Part shown: positions 50,735 through 59,550 of the stretch, piece after piece | Numbering within the stretch: the stretch's first letter is position 1 | How the letters are laid out: each line of letters starts with the position of its first letter | From: Sphingopyxis sp. RIFCSPHIGHO2_12_FULL_65_19 | GTDB taxonomy: Bacteria; Pseudomonadota; Alphaproteobacteria; Sphingomonadales; Sphingomonadaceae | Assembly (NCBI RefSeq): GCF_001830555.1 | Contig: NZ_MIAM01000063.1 | Span: 1-64,000, forward strand | Direction of reading: 5' to 3' | Length of the DNA: 64,000 nucleotides | Notes under the pieces: model-generated | Seen by the model: the letters and a program-made list of their open reading frames with translations, nothing else | Databases searched by the model: none | What the model was told of the DNA's origin: nothing | Program-made: the position numbers and the translations under genes

Positions 50735-51082
50735 CTAGTTGGCGTTCGACCAGGTCGATAGGATGATCTCGCGGTCAGCGCGATCCTTGCTTTGGAGCCG
50801 CACGGTCCAAATGCCCTTTGTGATGGCCCGATCGACGAAGATCGATCGGACGATATGGCTTGCTTCGGGCTTGTCGGTCAGGTTGGTGCCCACCACCGTG
50901 CCTTTATCATCGATCAGCGTTGCTGACACCGTGCCAGCCGCCGTGAAGCTCAGACCAAAGTTTCTAGCATCGTTTACCGGGATTGAGACATTCAACGTTT
51001 GACCGGGAGCGATCGTCACAACCTTGGAAACGTCGGGTTCGACCGACGCGGCATCATCGGGCTCTTCGGTGCCCAATATCAT
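50735..51082 (-). pseudogene. C-terminal remnant of an unknown exported protein
   Basis: About 115 residues, from M at 51082: MILGTEEPDDAASVEPDVSKVVTIAPGQTLNVSIPVNDARNFGLSFTAAGTVSATLIDDKGTVVGTNL..., a beta-sandwich-like pattern of a C-terminal domain in exported proteins. The ORF track extends it to 51328, but those residues are the antisense of the IS5 transposase remnant. The true 5' portion seems lost where the insertion element joins. Function unrecognised. Confidence 0.5.
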
Positions 51083-51119
51083 GAGGCGCGCAGGGGCACG
51101 CGTGCTTCCGCCGGGAGGC

Positions 51120-51368
51120 GATCCGTCTGGTTCCGCGACGCCTTGCAGGAAAAGGGCATCACGCCCTGCATCCCGGGCCGGAAAATACGGATCAAGACCG
51201 TCAAATATGACAAGCGCCGCTACAAACGCCACAACCGCATCGAGATCATGTTCGGCCGCCTGAAGTACTGGAGACTCGTCGCGACGCGTTACGGAAGGCC
51301 TTCTTCTCTGCCGTGGCTCTCGCCGCAACCGTCATCTTCTGGACCTGATCAATGAGTCCTGACCCTAG
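51120..51368 (+). mobile_element. IS5-family remnant: transposase C-terminus and right inverted repeat
   Basis: The + strand encodes VWFRDALQEKGITPCIPGRKIRIKTVKYDKRRYKRHNRIEIMFGRLKYWRLVATRYGR, the C-terminal end of an IS5/IS427-type transposase. A frameshift follows, after which FFSAVALAATVIFWT* (stop 51346-51348) is in another frame. gagtcctgaccctag at 51354-51368 is the terminal inverted repeat. The 5' two-thirds of the element are missing. Confidence 0.85.
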
Positions 51369-51787
51369 CCGATCTTCGACCAGATCTTGGTTCGGCAGAA
51401 AAACGCCACGCACCCTTTGAGTTCCAGCTTGCCGTCGGGAAGCAGCTTCAATCGGCCGCGCGGCGCGCCGTCGCCGGATTCCGGGTCATAGACCGGACCG
51501 CCCTCCCATGATCGAGGGCCTCCCTTGAAGCCGTTCAGGACCACCAGTCCCTTGATCCGGCGCTGGCGCAACTTGGGATCCGAATTGCGGACGTCGCGCA
51601 AGTCAGGATTACCGCGCAGCCGCCGCGCATCGACGATCTTGCCGCAAAATGCAGCGCCGCAGCGATAGATTTCGACGCGGCCGCCTTCGCTCCCGGTCGA
51701 CCAGATGCCTGCGATCCCGGACGCGGCTGCGGGGGTCGAGATCGTTGTCGCCAGCGCGGCAACCAGAAGAAAAGCTGTGCGCGTCAT
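51365..51787 (-). CDS. DUF2147 exported protein
   Basis: A 140-residue secreted protein. The signal peptide (AFLLVAALATTISTPAAASG) is followed by GIWSTGSEGGRVEIYRCGAAFCGKIVDARRL and RIKGLVVLNGFK, the DUF2147 signature, and PRGRLKLLPDGKLELKGCVAFFCRTKIW at the end. Function unknown; predicted periplasmic lipocalin-like beta-barrel. Start ATG 51787; the track start 52048 covers the neighbouring gene. Its stop codon lies inside the IS5 inverted repeat. It overlaps the PF10118 gene by 4 bp. Confidence 0.85.
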   Translation of the reverse strand: MTRTAFLLVAALATTISTPAAASGIAGIWSTGSEGGRVEIYRCGAAFCGKIVDARRLRGNPDLRDVRNSDPKLRQRRIKGLVVLNGFKGGPRSWEGGPVYDPESGDGAPRGRLKLLPDGKLELKGCVAFFCRTKIWSKIG

Positions 51788-52641
51788 GCCGCCTGCTCCT
51801 TCGTTTCGCCTGCGTTCAACAGTGCCAGTGCTTGGGCGAGCAATCCGCGGTCGTCGAGATGCCATGGGTGAAACCCCGGCCGCATATAGGCGAACACCCC
51901 GAAAAGCAGATGGCGCATCAGCCCGTCGCGTCCGTAAAGATAGCCGAGCAGCGCGCGCCACGTCCGGACGTTGTTGCGCCCGTCCTGGCGCAACAGGTCG
52001 GCGGTGTTGCGAAAGATCACATAATGGAAACGGATCGTCGTCACGCACATCACGACGCTGCGTTTCAGCCAGCGGCGGAAAGGCGACAGGTTGCGGGCGG
52101 CGTGAAGATAGGTGTCGAACGCCACGGCCTTATGCTCGATTTCCTCGATCGCATGCCATCGCCACAGGCGGCCTGCTTCCTCGCTGGCCCCGCCCAGATG
52201 ATGCGGGTTGGCGAGCGCGTCGTGCGCCAATGTCGCGGTGAAATGTTCGAGCGCGCAGGTCGCGGCTAGCTGCTGAAGCGGGGGGCGGCGTTTTACCCAG
52301 GCGATCGTTCGGCGGGCGCGGTCCTCCAGCGGCGCAATGTCGAACCCGACATCCTCGGCCTGGCGGTTGAACACCACATGCTCGCGCGAATGCATCGATT
52401 CCTGATAGAGAAAATCATCGATCTGGCTGCGCAAGGGTTCAGACGTGCCGCTCCGATAATGGCGCACCGCAGTCATGAAGAATTTTTCGCCGACGGGAAA
52501 GGTCGAGGAGAGAGCGTTGAAAAAGGCTGTGCGTCCGGGGTCGCCGCCATGCCACCAACGCGGCGGGGGGGCCTCTCGACCGAATTTCAGGTCGCGCTTT
52601 TCGATCTTGAGATTGTCGGGGGTTTGCGTCGGCGAAGGCAT
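51784..52641 (-). CDS. Predicted metal-dependent hydrolase (PF10118 type)
   Basis: A 285-residue ferritin-like helical protein from ATG 52641 (ggaga upstream). Characteristic elements are FLYQESMHSREHVVFNRQ, CALEHFTATLAHDALANP and WHAIEEIEHKAVAFDTY; together the Glu/His residues could form a di-metal site. The preceding TWWHGGDPGRTAFFNALSSTFPVGEKFF matches the family start. Function poorly known. Divergent from the TetR gene, with an operator palindrome 20 bp upstream of its start. Confidence 0.85.
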   Translation of the reverse strand: MPSPTQTPDNLKIEKRDLKFGREAPPPRWWHGGDPGRTAFFNALSSTFPVGEKFFMTAVRHYRSGTSEPLRSQIDDFLYQESMHSREHVVFNRQAEDVGFDIAPLEDRARRTIAWVKRRPPLQQLAATCALEHFTATLAHDALANPHHLGGASEEAGRLWRWHAIEEIEHKAVAFDTYLHAARNLSPFRRWLKRSVVMCVTTIRFHYVIFRNTADLLRQDGRNNVRTWRALLGYLYGRDGLMRHLLFGVFAYMRPGFHPWHLDDRGLLAQALALLNAGETKEQAA

Positions 52642-52660
52642 AAGAGGTCTCCACGAATCA

Positions 52661-52676
52661 ACATTGACATCAATGT
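52661..52676. promoter_or_regulatory. Perfect 16-bp palindrome between hydrolase and TetR genes
   Basis: acattga-ca-tcaatgt is a perfect inverted repeat with a 2-bp spacer, 20 bp from the hydrolase start and 131 bp from the TetR start. It is the natural candidate operator for the divergent TetR. Confidence 0.7.
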
Positions 52677-52806
52677 ATATAAATGAAGATGCCTTGAAAC
52701 ACAATGCCGGGAATGCGGCTCTTTTGGGCGTCACCGGGGCAAGGTTGTGACAATCGCGCGCGATGCGCTAAGACCCGCCGCTGGACCGGCCGGTGGGGGC
52801 AAAAGG

Positions 52807-53448
52807 ATGAGCCGAATGTACAAGCCAGCGCGCCCGCGCGAAAAGCGTCGCAACCGATCGGGCGCCGAGGTTCGCGAGGAGGGACTCGCCGCGGCCCGGC
52901 GGCTGTTACTGGATCGCGGCCCCGGAGCGGTGACGCTCGCCAATATTGGCGAGGAAATCGGCATGTCGCACGCCAATGTCCTCCACCATTTTGGATCGGC
53001 GGCGGCGCTGCAATCGAGCCTGATGGGGTCGATGATCGCCGATCTGACGACGGCGCTCGACGATGTGGTTGACCTGTTGCGCACCGATACGGCGGCGCCG
53101 CGGACGGTGGCTGACCGGGTGTTCGATGCGTTCGGCAAGGGCGGGGCGGGGCAACTCGCGGCGTGGATCGTCCTGTCGGGCGACGTCGGCCAGCTTGATC
53201 CGGTGCGCAAGGCGGTGCGCGAACTTGTCGATGCCTTGGTCGCCCGATCGCAACTGGAGGCGGCACCCGAACGCGTGCGCGCGGTGGTGATGATGATGGC
53301 GGTTTGCGCATTTGGGGATGCAGTCATCGGGCCGCATCTGCGCGCGATGCTCGACCAGGGCGACGACGCGATGCGCGACCTTGTAGCCCACATCCTGCCG
53401 CTTTTCCTGGTGCCGTCGGGACTCGTCCCGCCGCCGGGATCGGACTAG
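52807..53448 (+). CDS. TetR-family regulator, divergent to PF10118 hydrolase
   Basis: A 213-residue regulator from ATG 52807. HTH: EVREEGLAAARRLLLDRGPGAVTLANIGEEIGMSHANVLHHFGSAAALQSSLM. The C-terminal domain includes GQLAAWIVLSGDVGQLDPVRKAVRELVDALV and MMAVCAFGDAVIGPHLRAML. Likely represses hydrolase-DUF2147 and itself through the palindrome at 52661. It ends 2 bp before the isolated IS5-like inverted repeat. Confidence 0.88.
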   Translation: MSRMYKPARPREKRRNRSGAEVREEGLAAARRLLLDRGPGAVTLANIGEEIGMSHANVLHHFGSAAALQSSLMGSMIADLTTALDDVVDLLRTDTAAPRTVADRVFDAFGKGGAGQLAAWIVLSGDVGQLDPVRKAVRELVDALVARSQLEAAPERVRAVVMMMAVCAFGDAVIGPHLRAMLDQGDDAMRDLVAHILPLFLVPSGLVPPPGSD

Positions 53449-53449
53449 G

Positions 53450-53463
53450 CTAGGGTCAGACTC
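53450..53463. repeat. Solitary IS5-type inverted repeat
   Basis: ctagggtcagactc differs by a single missing base from the reverse complement of the IR at 51354-51368 (ctagggtcaggactc). It carries no transposase and lies at the FecR stop codon (tag at 53463-53465). It looks like a scar or solo end of an IS5-type element. Confidence 0.6.
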
Positions 53464-54458
53464 TAGGGATTGGCGGCCAACACAATCTCTTCGCTCGTCG
53501 TCGAAACGGGGCGGGCGATGCCGTTGAGTTCGAGCGCCTTGACGAAGCCATCGACGTCGCCGGCCTGGAACACTCCGACGATCTCGCGGTCCGGAACGCG
53601 TTGTCCTTCAAAAACCAGCTTCTTTGTCGAATAGCGATTCATGTCGTCGATGGCGCGCGACAGCGGATCGTGCATGAAGATCAGCCGGCCTTCGGTCCAG
53701 CTGGTCTCCTTGTGGACATCGACGCGGGTCAATGTCCAATTGCGATCGGCGCCGATCACCAGCTGACGGCCGGGCTCCATGTCGGTGCTGTTGCCCGAAC
53801 CCGTGGTGCCTTCATCGACGCGGACTTTCCCTTCGGTCAGGATGACGGCGACAGTGCCGTTTTCCATGCGGACTTCAAAGGCGGTGCCGACCGCGCGCAC
53901 CCGTTTGCCGCCGGCGCTGACGATGAACGGGCGTGCCGGATCGCGCGCGACGCGGAAAAACGCGCGTCCGCCGACCAACTCGACGAGCCGTTCGTCGGGC
54001 GTATCACGAAATCGCATCGTTGTTTCGGAATCGAGCGTCACCGTCGACCCGTCGGACAGCGTCACGCTCGTCCGCTGGCCGGTCCGCGTCTGGAACGCCT
54101 GTTGCTGCCGCTCGATGCCGGAGCCGGGCCACACGCTCGGCGCGACCGCCCAGCCGACGGCTACCATCAGCAACAGCGATGCCGCCAGCGCCAGCAGCCT
54201 TCCGCGCGGCGCGGGGGGTGCCGTCACCGGTTCGTCGGGTGCGGGACGCGCGGCCAGCGCGGGGTCCCCCGCCGCCGTGCCGGCGACGATCCACGCCCAG
54301 TCGATCTGGTTATACGCCTCGCGATGGGCATCGGACCGTCCAAGCCATTCGCGAAAGCCACGATCATCCTCGACGGTCATGTCGCCCGACAGTCGCAGGT
54401 TGAACCACTGCGCGGCTTCCGCACGGAGCGTGTCACGGCCGGAAGGGGCGGCGGTCAT
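53463..54458 (-). CDS. FecR-family anti-sigma factor
   Basis: A 331-residue membrane anti-sigma regulator. The cytoplasmic DUF4880 segment (EAAQWFNLRLSGDMTVEDDRGFREWLGRSDAHREAYNQIDWAW) is followed by the membrane helix (LLALAASLLLMVAVGWAVA, about 87-105). The periplasmic FecR domain spans FQTRTGQRTSVTLSDGSTVTLDSETTMRF through VRAVGTAFEVRMENGTVAVILTEGKVRV, and the C-terminal region is STN-like (YSTKKLVFEGQRVPDREIVGVFQAG). Its start overlaps the sigma stop (ATGA). It relays receptor signals to the sigma factor. Confidence 0.92.
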   Translation of the reverse strand: MTAAPSGRDTLRAEAAQWFNLRLSGDMTVEDDRGFREWLGRSDAHREAYNQIDWAWIVAGTAAGDPALAARPAPDEPVTAPPAPRGRLLALAASLLLMVAVGWAVAPSVWPGSGIERQQQAFQTRTGQRTSVTLSDGSTVTLDSETTMRFRDTPDERLVELVGGRAFFRVARDPARPFIVSAGGKRVRAVGTAFEVRMENGTVAVILTEGKVRVDEGTTGSGNSTDMEPGRQLVIGADRNWTLTRVDVHKETSWTEGRLIFMHDPLSRAIDDMNRYSTKKLVFEGQRVPDREIVGVFQAGDVDGFVKALELNGIARPVSTTSEEIVLAANP

Positions 54459-54997
54459 CGGCCGTCCTCCATCTGCTCGGCAAGCCGGACCAGTGCACGG
54501 TGCATGAGTTCTTTTACGGATTCCTTGGATATTCCCATGCGGTGTGCGATCGCCTGATAGGTCAGATTTTCAAAACGGTGCAGTTCAAACGCCTCGCGCA
54601 CCCGCGGCGGCAAGCCGAGGATCGCGTTGATGACGCGCCGATATTCCTGTTGGCCGATCGCGATGCGTTCGGGCGACAGCTGGTCGGCGACGTCGATGCC
54701 GTCCTTCCATTCATCCTCCAGCATCGCCGTTCGCGAGGCCAGTTTGCGATACCGGCTGATCAGCACGTTGCGCGCGGTCGCAAACAGGTAACGTTCGACA
54801 TTGTCGATCGGGGCACCGAAATGCGCGGTTTGCAACCGCAGGAATACGTCCTGCACCAGATCGTCGACGTCGGCTTCCTGAACGCGGCGTCGAAAGAAGC
54901 GGCGCAGCGCCGGGCCATAGGCCGTCATCCATGTTTCCAGATCGCGGTCCTGGTGCGGCTGCGGCATCGTCACGACATATCCCGAAAGCGCGGGCAT
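54455..54997 (-). CDS. ECF sigma factor (FecI-like)
   Basis: A 180-residue ECF sigma factor from ATG 54997 (ggag upstream); ATG 55003 and 54967 are close alternatives. Region 2: YGPALRRFFRRRVQEADVDDLVQDVFLRLQT and NVERYLFATARNVLISRYRK. Region 4: LPPRVREAFELHRFENLTYQAIAHRMGISKESVKELMHRAL. It pairs with the downstream FecR and divergent STN-type receptor, the standard cell-surface signalling arrangement. The track start at 55390 is the open frame into the receptor promoter. Confidence 0.92.
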   Translation of the reverse strand: MPALSGYVVTMPQPHQDRDLETWMTAYGPALRRFFRRRVQEADVDDLVQDVFLRLQTAHFGAPIDNVERYLFATARNVLISRYRKLASRTAMLEDEWKDGIDVADQLSPERIAIGQQEYRRVINAILGLPPRVREAFELHRFENLTYQAIAHRMGISKESVKELMHRALVRLAEQMEDGR

Positions 54998-55289
54998 GAC
55001 CATTGACTCCAAAATACTGGTTTCATCGTGGCAGCATCCCCGAACCCGTCGCGTCCTCGCTTTATGAATGAGGCTCCACTGGCAGACGCGCGAAACAGCC
55101 GGCAGGGGGGACGGCAAAGCCCGGCGGACGACAAATATTTCGCACGTGCAGCAAATTAACATTAACATCGGTAAAAATTTATATCCTATCCCCCTGATTC
55201 CAGATGCGACGCGTCTACAAGGTTGCGCTCGGTCAGGGCGTCGAGAAACGGGGATAACCCCGGCGAATAGATGGACAGGGAGAGGGGAC
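54998..55289. promoter_or_regulatory. Divergent promoter region of sigma/FecR and STN receptor
   Basis: AT-rich centre aattaacattaacatcggtaaaaatttatatcc at 55155-55190, in a GC-rich genome, marks the receptor promoter. cagggagaggggac before 55290 is the ribosome-binding site. No gene is supported here. Confidence 0.45.
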
Positions 55290-58200
55290 ATGCGCCTTTG
55301 GGCATCCGATTTGCGTAAGCTTTTTCTGGGGGGCGTCGCGATCGGCAGCCTGGCCCTTGCGACCGCGCCGGCGCTGGCGCGCGATGCCAACGTTAAATAT
55401 CAGATCCCGCCGCAGTCGCTGGCCCGCGCGCTGCGCGATTTTGGACTGCAAAGCGGAATGACGATCATGGCCGACGGGCTGATCGTCCATGGCAAGCAGA
55501 GCGCGGGTTTCGCCCTGCGTTCCGACCCGGAGACCGCGCTGCGAACGCTTTTGCGCGGGACGGGACTGAGCTATCGCCGCGAGGGCAATATTTTCGTCCT
55601 GCAACCCGTGGGAAACTCCAACCCGCCGACCGCCAGCGCGGAAACGGTGGACGACACCGAAATCGTCGTGACGGCGCAGAAGCGCGAAGAAAAAATCAAT
55701 GACGTCCCGATCGCCATGTCGGCCTTTACGCCGCGCGCGCTCGACGAAAAGAAGATCGAAGGCGGCGCCGAACTGGTGCGCGGTGTTCCCAACGTCAATT
55801 TCACGAAAAGCAATTTCAGCGGCTATGACTTCACGATCCGCGGGATCGGCACAAAGGCGATTTCAGCGTCAAACGACCCGGCGGTCGCGGTCAGCTTCAA
55901 CAACACGCCGCTGATCCGCAACCGCCTGTTCGAGGCGGAGTTTTTCGACCTTGAACGGGTCGAGGTGCTGCGCGGTCCGCAGGGAACGCTTTATGGCCGC
56001 AACGCGACCGCGGGGGTGGTCAACGTGATCCCGGCGCTGCCGAGCGACCGCTTCGAGGGTGAAATCAAGGGCGAGGTCGGCAGCTTCGAGACGCGGCGGC
56101 TGTCGGGCATGCTCAATGTCCCGATCACCAGCACATTGGCGGTGCGCGTTGCCGGCGCGATGACGAAGCGCGACGGATTTGATTATAACAGCTTTACCCA
56201 GCAGCGGGTGAACGGTCGCGACCTCTGGTCGACGCGCGCCTCGATCCAGTGGGAACCCAGTGACCGATTCAAGGTCAACGCCATCTGGCAGCATTTCGAG
56301 GAGGACGACAACCGATCGCGCACGGGCAAACAATTATGCACCCGCGATCCGGGCGTGACGCAGGTGGGCGACGTCGCCGTCCCCGAATTCCTGCAGGCGC
56401 GGTTCAGCCAGGGATGCCAATCGGCCTCGCTGTATGACGATGCGGCTTTCGGCGCGCCCAACGCCAAAGCCCTCGCCTTTGTGCTGTTTCCCCAGGTCAA
56501 CATGCAGATGGGATTCAATCCGTCGACCATGCCCCGGCGGCCGGTCTTTCCGATCACGCGCAATTTCGACCCGTTCGGCAATGTCGTGCAGTCGCGCGAC
56601 CTGCGCGAGATCGAGACCGCCTATGATCCCGTCTTTCGCGCGAACAACGACGTGTTCCAGTTCAACATGGAATTGGGGCTGGGCGACAATCTGACGCTCG
56701 TGTCGCAGAGCGCCTATGCGCATGACCGCTATTATTCGTCGCAGGATTACAACCGCTTCGTATCGGCTCCTGTTTTCAACAGTTCGACCGGATTGGTGCA
56801 AAACTCGTTCGGCGTGCCCCGGCCCGTCGTCGGGGCGGGGCCGACGCCCGGCGGGATTTACACCGACCCGCAGCTGGGTCCGTCCGACCGCATCCTCGCG
56901 GTCGACCTCAGCCGTTCGCGCAATCGCCAATGGACGCAGGAAATTCGCCTTCAATCGGCGTCGGATGGGCCGTTCAATTTCAACATCGGCGCCAATTACC
57001 TCGATTTCAAATCGCAGGACGATTATTTCGTATACAACAATCTCTTTTCGCTGATCGGCGAATATTTCTACAACCGTGTCGGCACGACCGGCGAAACCCG
57101 TAATTGCGGCGTCGGGACGGTGACGGCCCGCGAATGTGTGTGGGTCGATCCCAATCCGATCGGCGAGGGGCCCGAGGATGGGCACAATTATTTCCGCAGC
57201 AAGAATCCGGTACGAACCAAATCCAAGGCGGTGTTCGGAGAGCTTTATTGGCAAGCGGCCGACGATTTGAAGCTGACGCTTGGTCTGCGCTATACCCGCG
57301 ATGAAAAGACGGCGACGCCGGTGCCCAGCCAGTTGCTGCTGGGCGCCAGTGAAAATGACCCGACCCGCGGTGGGTCGGGCACCGGCGGTTACATCAACCG
57401 CGGTTTCCGCGAATTTCCCGACATAAAGCAGAAATGGAACGCGGTAACCGGGCGCGCGGTCATCGACTGGAAGCCGCGACTTTCCTTCACCGACGATACG
57501 CTCGTCTATGCGTCGGCGTCCCGCGGATACAAGGGCGGCGGCGCCAACCCACCGCGCGCCGATATCAATCCGACCGTGGTCCAGTATCAGGCGCTGCCCG
57601 AAACGTTCAAACCCGAATATGTCACAGCGTTCGAGATCGGGACAAAGAACAGCTTTGCCGGCGGTCGGTTCACGCTGAGCGCGGCGGCGTTTTACAATAT
57701 GTATCAGGATTATCAGATCTCGCAGATCGTCGATCGCATCTCGCTGAACGAGAATTTCGACGCCAAGACCTGGGGTCTGGAACTTGAAACCGCGTGGCGA
57801 CCTTCGCGCAATTTCCGGATGGACGCGACCCTGGGCTTGCTGGACACGCGGATCGGCAAGGGCGCGCAATCGATCGACGTGATGAACCGGACGCAGGACA
57901 ATCCCGACTGGATGCTGCTGCGGCCATGGATTCAGGTGCCGTCCAACTGCATCGCACCCACGGCCCTGGTCGAAAGGATATTGGGCTTCGGCGGCGCCAA
58001 TGAAGACCTCAAGACGCTCATGTTGTCGGCTCTATGCTCCGGGTCGGCGCGTTGGGGCACGTTCAATCCGGCGGTTTCCAACGTGCAGCCTGTGTTTCGG
58101 TTCGACCAGTTGCTGGGCGTTACCTATAATCCGCTGACCGATGCGCCCAATGGCGGACGGGGTTTCTATGCCGATCTGAGTGGTAACGAACTGCCGAACG

Positions 58201-58541
58201 CCCCGCATTTTACCTTCAACGTCGGGGCGCAATATACCGCGTTCCTCGAAGGCGGCGATTGGACGCTGACCTTCCGCGGCGATTATTACCGGCAGGGCAA
58301 AAGCTATGCCCGTGTGTTCAACACCGAATATGACCGGCTGCGCGCGTGGGACAATGTCAATCTGGCGGTGACGCTGGCGCGCGGCGAAGGCGATTTCGCG
58401 CTCCAGCTCTATGTCAAGAATCTGTTCGACAAGGCGCCGATCACCGGCACCTTCACCAACAGCGACGACACGGGGCTCAGCACGAACATCTTCACGCTCG
58501 ACCCGCGCATCGTCGGGCTGAACGCGACGGTGAGGTTCTAG
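55290..58541 (+). CDS. STN-domain TonB-dependent receptor/transducer
   Basis: A 1083-residue receptor from ATG 55290 (gggagagggg upstream). The signal peptide (LFLGGVAIGSLALATAPALAR) is followed by an STN domain (YQIPPQSLARALRDFGLQSGMTIMADGLIVHGKQSAGFALRSDPETALRTLLRGTGLSYRREGNIFVL, about 37-105), which signals to FecR. Then come a TonB-box/plug (EIVVTAQKREEKINDVPIAMSAF, VEVLRGPQGTLYGRNATAGVVNV) and barrel ending LDPRIVGLNATVRF. With the divergent sigma/FecR pair it forms a substrate-inducible uptake system. The length is at the large end, as in sphingomonad receptors with extended loops. Confidence 0.93.
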   Translation: MRLWASDLRKLFLGGVAIGSLALATAPALARDANVKYQIPPQSLARALRDFGLQSGMTIMADGLIVHGKQSAGFALRSDPETALRTLLRGTGLSYRREGNIFVLQPVGNSNPPTASAETVDDTEIVVTAQKREEKINDVPIAMSAFTPRALDEKKIEGGAELVRGVPNVNFTKSNFSGYDFTIRGIGTKAISASNDPAVAVSFNNTPLIRNRLFEAEFFDLERVEVLRGPQGTLYGRNATAGVVNVIPALPSDRFEGEIKGEVGSFETRRLSGMLNVPITSTLAVRVAGAMTKRDGFDYNSFTQQRVNGRDLWSTRASIQWEPSDRFKVNAIWQHFEEDDNRSRTGKQLCTRDPGVTQVGDVAVPEFLQARFSQGCQSASLYDDAAFGAPNAKALAFVLFPQVNMQMGFNPSTMPRRPVFPITRNFDPFGNVVQSRDLREIETAYDPVFRANNDVFQFNMELGLGDNLTLVSQSAYAHDRYYSSQDYNRFVSAPVFNSSTGLVQNSFGVPRPVVGAGPTPGGIYTDPQLGPSDRILAVDLSRSRNRQWTQEIRLQSASDGPFNFNIGANYLDFKSQDDYFVYNNLFSLIGEYFYNRVGTTGETRNCGVGTVTARECVWVDPNPIGEGPEDGHNYFRSKNPVRTKSKAVFGELYWQAADDLKLTLGLRYTRDEKTATPVPSQLLLGASENDPTRGGSGTGGYINRGFREFPDIKQKWNAVTGRAVIDWKPRLSFTDDTLVYASASRGYKGGGANPPRADINPTVVQYQALPETFKPEYVTAFEIGTKNSFAGGRFTLSAAAFYNMYQDYQISQIVDRISLNENFDAKTWGLELETAWRPSRNFRMDATLGLLDTRIGKGAQSIDVMNRTQDNPDWMLLRPWIQVPSNCIAPTALVERILGFGGANEDLKTLMLSALCSGSARWGTFNPAVSNVQPVFRFDQLLGVTYNPLTDAPNGGRGFYADLSGNELPNAPHFTFNVGAQYTAFLEGGDWTLTFRGDYYRQGKSYARVFNTEYDRLRAWDNVNLAVTLARGEGDFALQLYVKNLFDKAPITGTFTNSDDTGLSTNIFTLDPRIVGLNATVRF

Positions 58542-58563
58542 GGCAGATCGGGCCCTCTCCTGG

Positions 58564-58596
58564 GGCCGCCGCACCGTGCCGGGGCGGGCGGCGGCC
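58564..58596 (+). terminator. GC hairpin after STN receptor
   Basis: ggccgccgc (58564-58572) pairs with gcggcggcc (58588-58596) 22 bp after the receptor stop. No T tract; terminator-like only. Confidence 0.45.
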
Positions 58597-58763
58597 TCCA
58601 TTGTCCCATGTCCGCCCCGTTCGTGCGGCCCCAACCGAAAAACATCCCGATTTCGTCGAATATCGGCGCGCAGCATCCCCCCTCCCTGGCGGCTTTGGCG
58701 TCATAGTCCTTGAAGGGCGTCCGGCCTTTCCAAAGCAACACAGACACAGGAAGAGGAAGTGCC

Positions 58764-59243
58764 ATGAAGACATTTGCAATGGCCCTGATGGGAACCGCCG
58801 TAGCGCTCGCCATGCCGATCGCTGCCCACGCTCAATCCTTCTCAACCGTCGACAGCAGCGGCTCGGTATCGGGCAGCGGCAGCGCCAACCTGGAGCAGTC
58901 GGTCAACGTGACGTGCGACGTGGGCCTGAGCGGAACGGTGAGCGCGAGCACGATCTCGATCACCTCGCGCAGCGTTTCGCCGGGTGATTTCCTTTGCATT
59001 GCGGTGGTGCCCTATGGCACCTGGTCGGCGGCCGTCGTGTCGGGCGACGCGACGAAGATCGACGTGACGATGGGTGCCAACACGGTCGCCAACCAGCCAT
59101 GCTATGGCACCGTCCGCGGCGACTGGGACAACGTCAACAAGATCCTGTCGATCACCAACAAGACGCTGCCGCCAGTCGATCCGACGCACGACACCTGCAC
59201 CGTTCATCAGGCGGACATCTACATTCCCAACCTCGATCTGTAA
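58764..59243 (+). CDS. Small secreted four-cysteine protein, unknown
   Basis: A 159-residue secreted protein with a clear signal peptide (MKTFAMALMGTAVALAMPIAAHAQ) and a good aggaagaggaag ribosome-binding site. The mature part is Ser/Thr/Val-rich beta-type: SFSTVDSSGSVSGSGSANLEQSVNVTCDVGLSGTVSASTISI, and carries four cysteines (VTCDV, FLCIA, QPCYG, DTCTV), enough for two disulfides. I recognise no family. Between two TonB receptor genes, in the same direction as the STN receptor and possibly its surface or periplasmic partner. The track start at 58710 is longer but lacks support. Confidence 0.6.
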   Translation: MKTFAMALMGTAVALAMPIAAHAQSFSTVDSSGSVSGSGSANLEQSVNVTCDVGLSGTVSASTISITSRSVSPGDFLCIAVVPYGTWSAAVVSGDATKIDVTMGANTVANQPCYGTVRGDWDNVNKILSITNKTLPPVDPTHDTCTVHQADIYIPNLDL

Positions 59244-59550
59244 CGCCGACGTTCCGGCCGCGACCGGGGCGCCGGACGGCTCTCCGGTCGTTGGCACGAT
59301 CCGACGCGTTATGGCTTTTATTCGGAGAATGGACGGGGCACAGCGTTCGCGAAGCGGCGCCCCGTCATTCGCTGTTTTGGTCCGGTTCCTTTCCCGATCC
59401 CGCGGCCGATCGTTGACGTCGACCTTGTGATGCGCGCCGACCCCTCCCTCCACGGCGCCCCGTCATCATAGCCCGGTGATGGACAGCATCGACACGGCGG
59501 GTCACGAACAGGGCCGGGATGGAGGAAATGGTTATCGGACCACATAGCGA
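59244..59550. other. Intergenic region before second TonB-type receptor
   Basis: About 306 bp without a supported gene. ORFs on both strands are short, GC-shadow type. No convincing repeat, hairpin with T tract or promoter was found. Confidence 0.4.

Noticed and set aside
50999-51119. N-terminal part of the IS5 transposase ORF
   Set aside because: The first ~40 residues are the reverse of the neighbouring remnant gene and do not look like transposase; only the C-terminal part is IS-derived.
56334-57869. 511-aa minus-strand ORF inside the STN receptor
   Set aside because: Antisense of a receptor with full plug and barrel motifs; no independent evidence.
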